DNA of 64,000 nucleotides from Dietzia cinnamea NBRC 102147 (GCF_001571065.1 NZ_BCSW01000001.1:169133-233132), one strand, 5' to 3'. Counted from the first letter of the stretch, positions 1-9,247 are shown. Translations and numbers: made by a program. Notes: generated by a model from the sequence alone, not told the origin.

Positions 1-837
1 GGGCAGCGCTCCCTCCGCGACCGCCCCGATCTCGGCGGCGAAGAGGCGGAACGAGGACAGGAACCGCTCGGGGCCGCTGCGTTCGAAGGCGAGCTCGGAA
101 TTGACCTGCTCCCACCCGTTACCGAGGGCCCCGAACACCATGGCGTCGGGGACGAACACCTCGTCGAGGATCACCTCGTTGAAGTGGTGGTCGCCCGACA
201 GCGACACGATCGGCCGGATGGTCACCCCCTCGCTGCGCAGATCGACGATGAACTGGCTCAGGCCCGCGTGGCGGATCGTGGTGTCGAGGGGCTCGGTCCG
301 GCAGAGGGCGATGAACGCCTCGGCGTGCTGGGCGCCGGACGTCCACACCTTGGTTCCGGTGATCGACCAGCCGCCGTCGACCTTCACGCCCTTCGTGCGG
401 ACGCTGGCGAGGTCGGAGCCCGAGTCCGGCTCGCTCATCCCGATGCCGAAGCAGCACTCGCCCGCCGCGATCCTGGGCAGGTACTCGCGCTTCTGCTCCT
501 CGGTGCCGTAGCGCAGCAGCGATGGGGCGATCTGCCGGTCGGCGACCCACTGCGCTGCCACCGGTGCGCCCACGGAGAGCAGTTCCTCGGTGACGACGAA
601 GCGCTCGAGGAACGTGCGTCCCCGACCGCCGTACTCGGTGGGGATCGTCATCCCGACCCATCCACGCTCGGCCAGTCGCCGGGTGAAGTCCTCGTCCCAC
701 TTGGTCAGCCAGGTGTCGATCCACGGGGTCAGTCGCCCCGCCGCGATCTCGTCCGCGAGGAAGGCACGGACCTCCGCCCGCAGGGCGGTCATCTGCTCCG
801 ACGCCAGGGTCGTGGGTGGGGCGAGCGCGGACCTCAT
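1..837 (-). CDS. Acyl-CoA dehydrogenase, C-terminus cut off by the window edge
   Basis: Flavin-dependent alpha,beta-dehydrogenation of an acyl-CoA thioester. The visible 279 codons hold the N-terminal helical domain and the middle beta domain. The stretch G-E-C-C-F-G-I-G-M-S-E-P-D-S-G-S-D near residue 140 is the FAD/substrate-binding signature of the family (usual form A-x-T-E-P-x-x-G-S-D). The C-terminal domain with the catalytic Glu and the flavin-clamping residues lies beyond base 1. The start is the ATG at 837, preceded by a GAGGAG ribosome site about 8 bases upstream. It is divergent from the IclR gene, which may control it, and the crotonase beyond that gene suggests a small fatty-acid or aromatic acyl-CoA degradation group. 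The substrate cannot be told. Confidence 0.88.
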   Translation of the reverse strand, partial: MRSALAPPTTLASEQMTALRAEVRAFLADEIAAGRLTPWIDTWLTKWDEDFTRRLAERGWVGMTIPTEYGGRGRTFLERFVVTEELLSVGAPVAAQWVADRQIAPSLLRYGTEEQKREYLPRIAAGECCFGIGMSEPDSGSDLASVRTKGVKVDGGWSITGTKVWTSGAQHAEAFIALCRTEPLDTTIRHAGLSQFIVDLRSEGVTIRPIVSLSGDHHFNEVILDEVFVPDAMVFGALGNGWEQVNSELAFERSGPERFLSSFRLFAAEIGAVAEGALP

Positions 838-1006
838 CGGTGCTCCTCGGGTCGGGGTGCGGTGACCGGGGTTAGCCGGTTCGGGGATTCCCGGCGCCGA
901 TAGTGACCAGCGCCACGGGAACAGCATCGCACGGTCGCGAGTCTTACGCAATGACGGAATGGGGTACGTGTCTACGGATCACTGGGCTGTTTTCCGAGAG
1001 GCCGGA

Positions 1007-1012
1007 TACTGT
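1007..1012 (+). promoter_or_regulatory. -10 hexamer of a probable leaderless promoter (IclR gene)
   Basis: TACTGT, six bases before the ATG at 1019, with no Shine-Dalgarno sequence between. No clear -35. Confidence 0.55.
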
Positions 1013-1018
1013 TACCTC

Positions 1019-1792
1019 ATGACGGAGAGCGAGACGACGGGCGGCGATTCCGCGAGCGACGTCGGCCGGGCCACCGAACGACCACGCCACCGGATGGTCG
1101 ACAGGGTCGCCGCGATCATGGAACTCGTCGCGCGTTCCGGCTCGGGGATGACGCTGACCGCGGTGGCCAAGGCCCTCGACGCGCCCATCAGCTCCACCCA
1201 GGGACTCCTCAACGGCCTGGTCGCCGTGGGATATCTCGACGAGCGGAACCGGATCTACACGCTCGGCACCGCCCCGTACCTGCTCAACGTGATCGCGGGA
1301 CGCCCGCCCGTCACCTCGGTGTCCCACGAGCAGCTGGAGGCGCTGCACTCACAGACCGGGCTCACGACGACTCTGTCGACGGATGTCGGCGACGACCTGT
1401 TCTACGTGGACTTTGTCTCCTCCGACCCGCACTACGCCTACCTCGCGGAGAACAAACTGCGTCGCTCTCTGCTGCGGACCTCGTCCGGGTGGCTGCTCCT
1501 CGCGGACCGCGAGCGGCGGGACGTGTGGGCCTACCTCAACTCTCGGCCCCGCGAGGACGCCGAGTACGTCGACCGGTTCCTCGCCGCCCTCGACGACCTG
1601 ATCGACACCGGGGTCTGCCGCGCGCCCGGGGTGGCCGTCGACGGCGGGGACGGGGTCTCCGTCGCACTGCGCGAGCGCGGCCGCACCATCGCGACGGTCG
1701 GCGTGATCGGCAGCCGAGCCGAGATCCTCGCCCGCAAGGACGAACTCGCGAGCGCGTGCCTCGAGCACGCGACCTCGTGGGGCCTCCGGTAG
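1019..1792 (+). CDS. IclR-family transcriptional regulator
   Basis: A 257-residue DNA-binding regulator. Residues about 20-80 form the winged helix-turn-helix (R-V-A-A-I-M-E-L-V then L-T-A-V-A-K-A-L and S-S-T-Q-G-L-L-N-G-L), and residues about 90-255 are the effector-binding domain typical of IclR proteins. I take the ATG at 1019 because a TACTGT -10 hexamer ends six bases before it, as expected for a leaderless transcript; an in-frame ATG at 959 would put that hexamer inside the gene. It lies between an acyl-CoA dehydrogenase (divergent) and a crotonase (convergent), so control of acyl-CoA catabolism is the likely role. The effector is unknown. Confidence 0.9.
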   Translation: MTESETTGGDSASDVGRATERPRHRMVDRVAAIMELVARSGSGMTLTAVAKALDAPISSTQGLLNGLVAVGYLDERNRIYTLGTAPYLLNVIAGRPPVTSVSHEQLEALHSQTGLTTTLSTDVGDDLFYVDFVSSDPHYAYLAENKLRRSLLRTSSGWLLLADRERRDVWAYLNSRPREDAEYVDRFLAALDDLIDTGVCRAPGVAVDGGDGVSVALRERGRTIATVGVIGSRAEILARKDELASACLEHATSWGLR

Positions 1793-1816
1793 CCGAGGAC
1801 CCGCGGCCGCCGCCGG

Positions 1817-2620
1817 CTACCGCCCCTCGTACCGACCGGCGCGCTTCTCCCCGAACGCCGCGAGCGCTTCGCGGTGATCCTCGGTGTGGTGGGCCAGGGC
1901 CTGCATCGACGCGGACAGCTCGAGCAGCGACTCCAGCGACTGGTGCTGGGACTCGCGGAGCAGCCGCTTGGCCATCCGCACCGAGTGCGGCGGGTTCTTG
2001 GCAACCCGCGCCGCGAGACCGCGAGCCGCGTCCATCAGGTCGTCGGGGTCGACCACCTGGTTGACCAGGCCCCACTCGGCGGCCTGCTCGGCCCGCACCC
2101 GGTCGCCGGTGAGAGCCATCTCCGCCGCGCGCGCCGGACCGATCGCCTTGGTGAGCAGCCAGGCCCCGCCGTCGCCGGGGATGATGCCCAGTTGCACGAA
2201 ACTCTCCGCGAACCACGCGCTGGTGGACGCCACCCGCAGGTCGCACATCACCGCGAGATCGCACCCCGCCCCGACGGCCGGCCCGTTGACCGCGGCCACC
2301 ACAGGGACCTCGCAGTGGTACAGGGCGCGGGGGATCCGCTGGATCCCGTGGCGGTAGCCGTCGCGGAGCTGATACGGCGAACCCCCGAACATGCCGGCCC
2401 GGTCGGCCATGTCCTTCACGTTGCCGCCCGCCGAGAACGCCGAACCCGCGCCGGTGAGCACCACGGCGCGCACATCATGGTCGGCATTGACCACCGCAAC
2501 CTGCCCACAGAGGGCGTCGACGATGGCCGGATCCGAGATGGGGTTGCGGGTGTCCGGGAGGTTCAGGGTCCACGTCTCGATGTGGTCGGCTCGCTCGACG
2601 AGCAGGGGCGCTGAGGCCAT
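1817..2620 (-). CDS. Enoyl-CoA hydratase/isomerase (crotonase) family protein
   Basis: A 267-residue crotonase-fold protein, usual length for the family. The oxyanion-hole motifs are present (S-A-G-G-N-V near residue 65 and N-G-P-A-V-G-A-G-C-D-L near 115). Of the two catalytic glutamates of classic enoyl-CoA hydratase, the first position is Asp (C-D-L-A) and the second reads S-F instead of P-E (A-E-S-F-V-Q-L-G-I-I-P-G-D-G-G). The CoA thioester chemistry is therefore likely, but simple hydration is doubtful. It is convergent with the IclR gene. The upstream region (2621-2700) is relatively AT-rich and carries a TACGTA-centred palindrome that could be an operator. Confidence 0.88.
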   Translation of the reverse strand: MASAPLLVERADHIETWTLNLPDTRNPISDPAIVDALCGQVAVVNADHDVRAVVLTGAGSAFSAGGNVKDMADRAGMFGGSPYQLRDGYRHGIQRIPRALYHCEVPVVAAVNGPAVGAGCDLAVMCDLRVASTSAWFAESFVQLGIIPGDGGAWLLTKAIGPARAAEMALTGDRVRAEQAAEWGLVNQVVDPDDLMDAARGLAARVAKNPPHSVRMAKRLLRESQHQSLESLLELSASMQALAHHTEDHREALAAFGEKRAGRYEGR

Positions 2621-2763
2621 GAGGGGACTTCTTTCGTGGTCGCGGAAACCGGCTCGCTATCTAACTACGTAAACCGTTACCCGACAGTATCGACCCGGCG
2701 CGTCACCGTCAACGATCACCGCCGTCTCGGGTCCGCCCGTACGCACGGTTGCGGAACGACAGA

Positions 2764-2788
2764 ACCCCCGGCCGTGAGGACCGGGGGT
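2764..2788 (-). terminator. Hairpin terminator after tRNA-Thr
   Basis: Perfect 8-bp stem: ACCCCCGG (2764-2771) pairs with CCGGGGGT (2781-2788), loop of 9. On the minus strand it is followed by TTCTGTCGTT, a weak U-tract. It lies about 20 bases past the tRNA 3' end. Confidence 0.7.
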
Positions 2789-2806
2789 CTGAGGAACTCT
2801 CTGCGG

Positions 2807-2879
2807 AGCCGCGTGTCGGAATCGAACCGACGACCTTTTCATTACGAGTGAAATGCTCTACCGACTGAGCTAACGCGGC
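2807..2879 (-). tRNA. tRNA-Thr (anticodon CGT)
   Basis: A 73-nt cloverleaf on the minus strand. The acceptor stem GCCGCGT pairs with ACGCGGC, the D arm holds the AGCTCAGTCGGTAGAGC pattern, the anticodon loop CTCGTAA gives CGT (reads ACG), and the T arm has GGTTCGATTCC. The discriminator base is T and CCA is not encoded. Confidence 0.95.
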
Positions 2880-3001
2880 GAGCCCTTGTGGGGCGACGCA
2901 ACTATATCCGACGGACCCCCTGAGCCGAAAAACGGCCCGCGCCGGGACGCCTCCGCCGTCACTCCCCCGGCGCTCACGCCGGCCCACTCCAGCCTGGCGG
3001 G

Positions 3002-4219
3002 TCAGGAGCCGAGCGCCGCGCGAATCGCACCGACCATCGCCGACACCGCGAACTTCGGCTTGACGTTGACCTTGATCGCGGCCCGGCACTCCTGCACCGC
3101 CTCGATCGCCTTGAGGATCGAGGCAGCCGAATAGTGCCCGCCGAGGCGCGCAGCCTCCTCGGCCTTGTCGGGGTGGACCGCGGCGACGTCGCGGGCACCG
3201 AGCGCGACGATGAGTGCATCCCGGTAGAAGCCGGCCAGGTCGACCAGGGCGAGGTCCAGCGAGTCACGGGTGGAGCGGGTTCGCCGGGACTTCTGTGCAC
3301 GTTCGAGTTCCTTGACCGCGCCCGTCGCCCCGCGGCCGGCGGACGCGGTGCCCTTACCTGTGCCGCCGGCGCCGAGGGCGGTACGTAATTCCTCGACCTC
3401 TCGCTCGTCCGACTCGGTGTTGCGCGCGAGCGCTTCCTGCTCGGCGGAACTGACGAGCCGGCTCGCGAGCGGGAAGGCCCGCCCGGGGTTGTGCATGACC
3501 ATCGGCAGCTGGAGGACGACGTCCCGACGTTCGCGGGTCGCCTCATCGGTGGCCAGCCACCGCGCCCGCCCCACGTGCCCGGAGGAAACCGAGGCGGCCC
3601 ACCGCGCGAGATCCGGCTCGATCGCGTCGCCGTCGGCGAGAAGGACCCGCTCGACCGCCTCGGCGTTCGGCTGGCGCAGCGCGACGTTCCTCGACCGCGA
3701 GCGGAGTGTGACCATGATGTCCATCGGATCGGTGGTCGGCGAGCACAGCAGGAACACGGTCCGGCTCGGCGGCTCCTCCACCACCTTGAGCAGCGCGTTG
3801 CCGGACTGCTCCGTGAGCCGGTCCGCCTCCTCCACCACGACTATCTGCCACCGACCGGTCCCTGGACGGCTGGCCGCGCGGTGGATGGTCTCCTTGACGT
3901 CCTTGAGGAGGATGTTCACGCCCTGCGGGGCGAGCAGGTGGACGTCGGCATGAGTTCCCGCCAGGACGGTATGGCACGCGCGGCACCGACCGCACCCCAC
4001 CACGTCGGGGTCCTCGCACTGCAGGGACGCCGCGAATGCCATTGCCGCCACACTGCGTCCGCTGCCCGGCGGCCCGGTGAACAACCACGCGTGGACCATG
4101 CGCGGGTCGGACTCGTCCCACCCCTGGCCCGGGACGCGGGCACGGGCGGCCGTCGCGGCAGCGGTCAGCTCCGCCACGACGTCGGCCTGTCCGGCCAATC
4201 GTTCGAACACCCCGGGCAT
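3002..4219 (-). CDS. holB: DNA polymerase III subunit delta-prime (clamp-loader)
   Basis: A 405-residue AAA+ clamp-loader subunit that helps load the sliding clamp during replication. The Walker-A region reads G-P-P-G-S-G-R-S (residues about 49-56), with Arg in place of the ATP-contacting Lys, as expected for a delta-prime subunit that does not hydrolyse ATP. A zinc-binding cysteine cluster follows (C-E-D...C-G-R-C-R-A-C), then V-V-E-E-A-D-R-L as the Walker-B-like segment. The order matches M. tuberculosis Rv3644c next to Rv3645. The start ATG has a TAAGGT -10 hexamer six bases upstream and no ribosome site. Confidence 0.92.
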   Translation of the reverse strand: MPGVFERLAGQADVVAELTAAATAARARVPGQGWDESDPRMVHAWLFTGPPGSGRSVAAMAFAASLQCEDPDVVGCGRCRACHTVLAGTHADVHLLAPQGVNILLKDVKETIHRAASRPGTGRWQIVVVEEADRLTEQSGNALLKVVEEPPSRTVFLLCSPTTDPMDIMVTLRSRSRNVALRQPNAEAVERVLLADGDAIEPDLARWAASVSSGHVGRARWLATDEATRERRDVVLQLPMVMHNPGRAFPLASRLVSSAEQEALARNTESDEREVEELRTALGAGGTGKGTASAGRGATGAVKELERAQKSRRTRSTRDSLDLALVDLAGFYRDALIVALGARDVAAVHPDKAEEAARLGGHYSAASILKAIEAVQECRAAIKVNVKPKFAVSAMVGAIRAALGS

Positions 4220-4225
4220 GGCCCC

Positions 4226-4231
4226 ACCTTA
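4226..4231 (-). promoter_or_regulatory. -10 hexamer of a probable leaderless promoter (holB)
   Basis: TAAGGT on the minus strand, six bases (GGGGCC) before the ATG at 4219. It is back to back with the adenylate cyclase promoter about 50 bases away. Confidence 0.55.
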
Positions 4232-4278
4232 TCCCCGCGGACCGACACACCTGAGCCCCCACCGGCACCGGCGCGAAC

Positions 4279-4284
4279 TAGGCT
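4279..4284 (+). promoter_or_regulatory. -10 hexamer of a probable leaderless promoter (adenylate cyclase)
   Basis: TAGGCT, seven bases before the ATG at 4292. No Shine-Dalgarno sequence is seen. Confidence 0.55.
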
Positions 4285-4291
4285 GGGACCG

Positions 4292-5938
4292 ATGGAGCGC
4301 TGGGTCAGGTTGTTCAGGTGGCTGTGGGCCACCCCCTGGCCCGTGTATGCGCTCACGATGGTGCAGGCCAACATCATCGGCGCGGTCTTCGTGTTCTCGT
4401 TCCTGCGCTTCGTGTTGCCGGTGGACCGGTTCCTGGACCTCGACGAGTTCCGGTTCCTCAACCAGTACCTCTTCATCGGCTACCTGGTGCTGGCCTTCAT
4501 CGGCGGAGTCATCGCCTCCACACTGCTCCTCTTACCCGTGCTCAGAGTGGACCGGGCGGGCGCGGAGTTCGACGGCGCCATCCGCCGCCGCACCCTGCGT
4601 CTGCCGTTCCACCAGGCGATCATCTCGGGCACGATGTGGCTCATCGGGACCCTGCTGTTCGCCGCCGTCAACGTCGGGCACTCCCCCAGGCTCGCCCTCA
4701 TCGTGTCGGTGACGAGCCTCCTGGGCGGGAGCACGACCGTCCTCATCTCCTATCTCCAGGCCGAGCGGATCATGCGGCCGATCACCGTGCGCGCGCTGGC
4801 CAGCGGCGTGCCGGCCAACCGGCACGTCCCCGGCGTCCGGCGCCGGATCTTCCTGGGCTGGGCGCTGACGACGGTCATCCCGATCGCGGGCATCCTGCTC
4901 ATCCTCACCGGCCACTGGTTCGGACTGTTCGGTGACGACCCCGGGACCATCCTCGTCGCGCTGGCGGTCCTGGCGAGCGTCGCCGTCATCGCCGGCGCCA
5001 TCGGCATGGGGCTGGTCTCGGACTCGATCGCCGACCCCGTCCGCGAGATGCAAGCGGGTGTCAGCCGCGTCAAGCAGGGCGACCTCGAGACGCGCGTGAC
5101 AATCTACGACAGCTCGGAGATCGGCCGCCTGGCGCAGGGCTTCAACGAGATGGTGACCGGCTTGCAGGAGCGCGAGGCGATCCAGGACCTGTTCGGCCGC
5201 TACGTCGGCGAGGACGTTGCCCGCAACGCCCTCGAGCGCGGCACCGAACTCGGTGGGCAGGAGCGGGAGGTCGCGGTGCTGTTCGTGGACCTCACCGGGT
5301 CGACCGAGTTCGCGGCAGCACACGAGCCCGCCGAGGTCGTGTCGGTGCTCAACGAGTTCTTCCGGATCGCGGTCGAGGCCGTCGACTCCAACGGCGGGTA
5401 CATCAACAAGTTTCAGGGAGACGCACTCCTCGCGGTCTTCGGCGCGCCCCTGGAGGTGGACAACGAGGCCGGCCGCGCCCTGCGCGCCGCCCGCGCACTG
5501 CAGAGCCGCCTCGCCGAGCTGTCGCCGCTCTCCGCGGGCATCGGCGTCTCCTACGGGACGGTCATCGCCGGGCACATCGGTCACGCCAAGCGGTTCGAGT
5601 ACACGGTGATCGGCGACCCGGTCAACGAGGCCGCGCGCCTGACGACGTTGGCCAAGATGGAGCAGGGGCACGTGCTGGCCTCGGCGGCGACGATCCACCA
5701 CGCGGACGGCCCGGAAGCCGCGCGGTGGGTGCTGGGCCAGAGCGTCGAGTTGCGCGGCCGCGGGATCATGACCCAGCTCGCTCGGCCCCTTCGCCCCACC
5801 CTGGCGGATCGGTGGCAGGCGGGCGACGCCGTACGGCGGTCCGCGACCGACGCCGGGTCCGTCGCATCCGCGGCGTCGGACGCACGCCCCGCCGCCGCTC
5901 CGGCAGCCGACGCGGTCGTCGACGACGCGACGCTCTGA
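4292..5938 (+). CDS. Membrane-bound class III adenylate cyclase with HAMP domain
   Basis: A 548-residue enzyme predicted to make cAMP from ATP at the inner face of the membrane. Six hydrophobic segments span residues about 20-240, a HAMP linker covers about 240-295, and the cyclase domain about 325-495. Both metal-binding aspartates are visible (F-V-D-L-T-G-S, Asp333; F-Q-G-D-A, Asp377), as are the adenine-selecting Lys (I-N-K-F, Lys373) and Asp (V-I-G-D-P) and the transition-state N-E-A-A-R motif, so it should be active. It is the counterpart of M. tuberculosis Rv3645. An open frame extends upstream to 3491, but ATG 4292 fits the first membrane segment and the promoter. Its cAMP would feed the CRP regulator at 32944. 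Confidence 0.92.
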   Translation: MERWVRLFRWLWATPWPVYALTMVQANIIGAVFVFSFLRFVLPVDRFLDLDEFRFLNQYLFIGYLVLAFIGGVIASTLLLLPVLRVDRAGAEFDGAIRRRTLRLPFHQAIISGTMWLIGTLLFAAVNVGHSPRLALIVSVTSLLGGSTTVLISYLQAERIMRPITVRALASGVPANRHVPGVRRRIFLGWALTTVIPIAGILLILTGHWFGLFGDDPGTILVALAVLASVAVIAGAIGMGLVSDSIADPVREMQAGVSRVKQGDLETRVTIYDSSEIGRLAQGFNEMVTGLQEREAIQDLFGRYVGEDVARNALERGTELGGQEREVAVLFVDLTGSTEFAAAHEPAEVVSVLNEFFRIAVEAVDSNGGYINKFQGDALLAVFGAPLEVDNEAGRALRAARALQSRLAELSPLSAGIGVSYGTVIAGHIGHAKRFEYTVIGDPVNEAARLTTLAKMEQGHVLASAATIHHADGPEAARWVLGQSVELRGRGIMTQLARPLRPTLADRWQAGDAVRRSATDAGSVASAASDARPAAAPAADAVVDDATL

Positions 5939-5953
5939 CCGACCCGCAGTCCG

Positions 5954-8953
5954 TCAGCGACGGGAGGAGGCCGCCTTTTTCGCCGGGGCTCTACGGGCGC
6001 CCGACTTCGTGGCGGGGGCCTTCTTGGCCGGCGGCGACTTGGCCCGACGCTCCGAGAGCAACTCGGCGGCCCGCGCATCGGTGAGACTCTCCACGGTGTC
6101 ACCCTTGCGCAGAGACGCGTTGGTCTCGCCGTCGGTCACATAGGGGCCGAACCGGCCGTCCTTGACCAGCATCTGCTTGCCGGAGACCTCGTCGATCCCC
6201 ATCTCGCGCAGTGCCTTGGGCGCAGCGGCCTGGCGGCCCCGACGCTTGGGCTCGGAGTAGATCTTCAGCGCCTCCTCGAGCGTCACCGTGAACACCGCGT
6301 CCTCGGACTCGAGGGTGCGCGAGTCGGTGCCCTTCTTCAGGTACGGCCCGTACCGGCCGAGCTGTGCGGTGATCTCCTCGCCGCTGGCGGGGTCGACGCC
6401 GACGACGCGGGGCAGTGACAGGAGCTTGAGCGCGTCCTCCAGCGTGACCGTCGCCGGGTCCATGGACTGCATGAGCGACCCGGTCCGCGGCTTGGGCCCG
6501 GTCGGGTTCTCGGAGTCCTTCTTCGCCTTGCGCGTGACCGCGGCCTTGGCCTTCGTGGCGGCCTTCTTGGCCTCCGCCTTGGCCTCGTCGTCCTTCGCCG
6601 CGGCGATCGCGGCGTCGCGCTCGGCGTCGATCCGCTTCTTCTCCGCCTCGGCGTCGGCGAGCACCTTCTTCGCCCACGCGGCCTTCTCGGCGTCGCTCGG
6701 CTCGGGCAGCTTCTCTGTGACGTAGGGCCCGTAGCGTCCGTCCTTGACGACGATCTCGTGCCCGGTCTCGGGGTCCACGCCCAGCGGACGCCCGTCCTGC
6801 GGGGTGGCGAAGAGCTTCTCGGCCACCTCCAGGGTGAGCTCGTCGGGGCTCATACCCTCGGGCAGGTTGGCGCGCTGCGACTCCTCTTCTCCGGACTCGC
6901 CCGTCACCATCCGCTCGAGGTACGGACCGTAGCGACCGACGCGCACGTAGACGGGGCGCCCCTCGGCGTCGTCGAACACGCGGATCGAGTTGATGCTGCG
7001 GGCGTCGATGGCCTCGAGGTTCACGTCGACGAGGTTCTTCAGCCCCACCGCGTAGTTCGAGTCCGCGTCGCCCTCACCCCCCTCGCCGTGGCCCCCCGGG
7101 CCACCGACGCCGAAGTAGAAGCGGCGCAGCCAGTCGCTCCGGTTCTCCCGACCCTCGGCGATCGCGTCGAGCTCGTCCTCCATGAGGGACGTGAAGTCGT
7201 AGTCGACGAGCCGGCCGAAGTTCTGCTCGAGCAACCCGACCACCGCGAACGCCACCCAGCTGGGCACGAGCGCGTTGCCGCGCGAGTAGACGTAGCCGCG
7301 GTCCTGGATGGTGCGGATGATGCTGGCGTAGGTCGACGGGCGTCCGATGCCCATCTCCTCCATCGCCTTGACGAGGCTGGCCTCGGTGTAGCGGGCCGGC
7401 GGGCTGGTGGTGTGGCCCTCGGGCAGGAGGTCCGAGCCGGTGAGGTGCTGTCCCTCGGACAGCTGCGGCAGGCGCCGTTCGGCGTCGTCGGCCATGGGCT
7501 TGTCGGCGGACTCGGCGGCATCGTCGGCGGCCTCGACGTAGGCCTTGAGGAAGCCCGGGAACGTGATGGTGCGGCCGGAGGCGGAGAAGGTGGCGCGGGA
7601 GTATCCGGAGGCGTTGGCCCCGGCCTGCCCGCTGATGCGGATGCTCACCGAGGTGCCGCGGGCGTCGGCCATCTGGGAGGCGACGGTGCGCTGCCAGATC
7701 AGCTCGTAGAGGCGGTACTCCTCCGCGTCCAGCACGCTGTGCAGCTGGCCGGGGGTGGCGAATGACTCACCGGCGGGGCGGATGGCCTCGTGCGCCTCCT
7801 GCGAGTTCTTGACCTTGCGCGTGTACTGCCGCGGCGTGGGCGAGACGTACTCGCTGCCGTAGAGCTCCGTCGCCTGCGCCCGGGCGGCGGCGATGCCACC
7901 CTCGGACAGGGTGGTGGAGTCCGTTCGCATGTAGGTGATGTAGCCGTTCTCGTACAGCCGCTGCGCGATGCGCATGGTGCGCTCGGACGTGTACCGGAGC
8001 TTGCGGCCGGCCTCCTGTTGGAGGGTCGAGGTCATGAACGGCGCGTAGGGGCGCCGTGTGTAGGGCTTGGACTCGACGGTGTCGACGACGAAGTCGGCAC
8101 CGTCGAGAGCCCCGGCCAGCGCGCGGGCCGCGGGCTCGTCGAGCACGACGGAGTCCTTGGCTGCGCCGGTGGTCTTCAGCCTGCCGTCCGGGCCGAAGTC
8201 ACGGCCCTGCGCCACCCGGGCGCCATCGACGGCGGAGAGCTTGGCCGTGAAGCTGCGTGGCTCACCGGCGTCACCTCCGGCCGAGCGCTGCGTCGCCAGG
8301 GTTGCGGTGATGTCCCAGTAGTCGGCGGCGACGAACGCCATGCGCTCGCGCTCGCGCTCGACGATGACGCGGGTGGCCACCGACTGCACACGCCCGGCGG
8401 ACAGCCGCGGCATGACCTTCTTCCACAGCACGGGCGAGACCTCGTATCCGTAGAGACGGTCGAGGATGCGGCGGGTCTCCTGGGCGTCGACGAGGTCGGT
8501 GTCCAGCTCGCGGGTGTTCTCGGCGGCGGCGAGGATGGCGGGCTTGGTGATCTCGTGGAACACCATGCGCTTGACGGGGACCTTGGGCTTGAGCACCTCG
8601 AGGAGATGCCAGGCGATCGCCTCACCCTCGCGGTCGGGGTCCGTCGCCAGCAGGAGCTGATCCACCCCCGCGAGCTCCTTCTTGAGCTCGGAGACCTTCT
8701 TCTTCTTGTCGGCGCTGACCACGTAGATGGGCTCGAAGTCGTCCTCCGGGTTCACGCCCAGCCGCGCCCACGGCTCCTTCTTGTACTTGGCCGGGATGTC
8801 CGCGGCGCCCTTGGGCAGGTCGCGGATGTGACCGACGGAAGCCTCGACCACATAGTCGGACCCCAGATAGGGCTGGATCTTGCGCGCCTTGGTGGCGGAC
8901 TCGACGATCACCAGGCTCCGCTTGCCGCCCGATGCTGTCTTCTTGCTCGCCAC
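5954..8953 (-). CDS. topA: DNA topoisomerase I (type IA)
   Basis: A 999-residue enzyme that relaxes negative supercoils. The Toprim domain occupies residues about 12-140 (V-E-S-A at 17-20; D-P-D-R-E-G at 105-110). The catalytic tyrosine is Tyr341 in Y-I-T-Y-M-R-T-D-S-T. The C-terminal part has no zinc fingers but four repeats of the actinobacterial kind, each with G-R-Y/F-G-P-Y, and ends in a Lys/Ala/Pro-rich basic tail that aids processive relaxation in mycobacterial enzymes. The start is GTG 8953 with GGGAG seven bases upstream. Position matches Rv3646c, convergent with the cyclase gene. Confidence 0.97.
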   Translation of the reverse strand: MASKKTASGGKRSLVIVESATKARKIQPYLGSDYVVEASVGHIRDLPKGAADIPAKYKKEPWARLGVNPEDDFEPIYVVSADKKKKVSELKKELAGVDQLLLATDPDREGEAIAWHLLEVLKPKVPVKRMVFHEITKPAILAAAENTRELDTDLVDAQETRRILDRLYGYEVSPVLWKKVMPRLSAGRVQSVATRVIVERERERMAFVAADYWDITATLATQRSAGGDAGEPRSFTAKLSAVDGARVAQGRDFGPDGRLKTTGAAKDSVVLDEPAARALAGALDGADFVVDTVESKPYTRRPYAPFMTSTLQQEAGRKLRYTSERTMRIAQRLYENGYITYMRTDSTTLSEGGIAAARAQATELYGSEYVSPTPRQYTRKVKNSQEAHEAIRPAGESFATPGQLHSVLDAEEYRLYELIWQRTVASQMADARGTSVSIRISGQAGANASGYSRATFSASGRTITFPGFLKAYVEAADDAAESADKPMADDAERRLPQLSEGQHLTGSDLLPEGHTTSPPARYTEASLVKAMEEMGIGRPSTYASIIRTIQDRGYVYSRGNALVPSWVAFAVVGLLEQNFGRLVDYDFTSLMEDELDAIAEGRENRSDWLRRFYFGVGGPGGHGEGGEGDADSNYAVGLKNLVDVNLEAIDARSINSIRVFDDAEGRPVYVRVGRYGPYLERMVTGESGEEESQRANLPEGMSPDELTLEVAEKLFATPQDGRPLGVDPETGHEIVVKDGRYGPYVTEKLPEPSDAEKAAWAKKVLADAEAEKKRIDAERDAAIAAAKDDEAKAEAKKAATKAKAAVTRKAKKDSENPTGPKPRTGSLMQSMDPATVTLEDALKLLSLPRVVGVDPASGEEITAQLGRYGPYLKKGTDSRTLESEDAVFTVTLEEALKIYSEPKRRGRQAAAPKALREMGIDEVSGKQMLVKDGRFGPYVTDGETNASLRKGDTVESLTDARAAELLSERRAKSPPAKKAPATKSGARRAPAKKAASSRR

Positions 8954-9229
8954 TGGAGTGCTCCCAACCTGCGCTGATCCGTCGGCGACGCCCGCCGTCG
9001 ACTCCGGTCCCGGTTACGGTACGCGTGCCGGAGCCTTTCCATACAGATTCATACCAGGCCGGTCCGTCACGGGAAGAAACGCGATCCACCCCTGCGCGGG
9101 CACCGTGAGCACGCCCACCCGGACGCCACCACCCCCCGGGACGGTCCGGCCTATTCCTCTATATGCACCCCGGACGCGAGCGCCCCCTCGTCGTCGTCCC
9201 CCCAGGCCACACCGTCGTGAGTGGCAGAG
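8954..9229. other. Intergenic region between topA and korA
   Basis: No convincing gene. It should hold the topA promoter on the minus strand. An 82-codon open frame on the minus strand (9014-9262) has no ribosome site and a composition of basic and Gly-rich residues typical of out-of-frame translation. Confidence 0.5.
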
Positions 9230-9247
9230 ATAGACAGGTCGGTCTAT
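9230..9247. promoter_or_regulatory. Palindromic operator before korA
   Basis: Perfect inverted repeat ATAGAC (9230-9235), six-base spacer, GTCTAT (9242-9247). Its right arm overlaps a TATGAT -10 candidate at 9245-9250. Palindromes of the TAGAC-N-GTCTA kind are common operators of TetR-type repressors; no such regulator is encoded nearby. Confidence 0.5.

Noticed and set aside
2655..2685. TACGTA-centred palindrome before the crotonase gene as a defined operator
   Set aside because: The symmetry is short and the flanks do not match a known consensus, so it is mentioned only as a possibility.
3491..4291. N-terminal extension of the adenylate cyclase frame
   Set aside because: It overlaps holB on the other strand, has no membrane or domain features, and the promoter and first membrane helix place the start at 4292.
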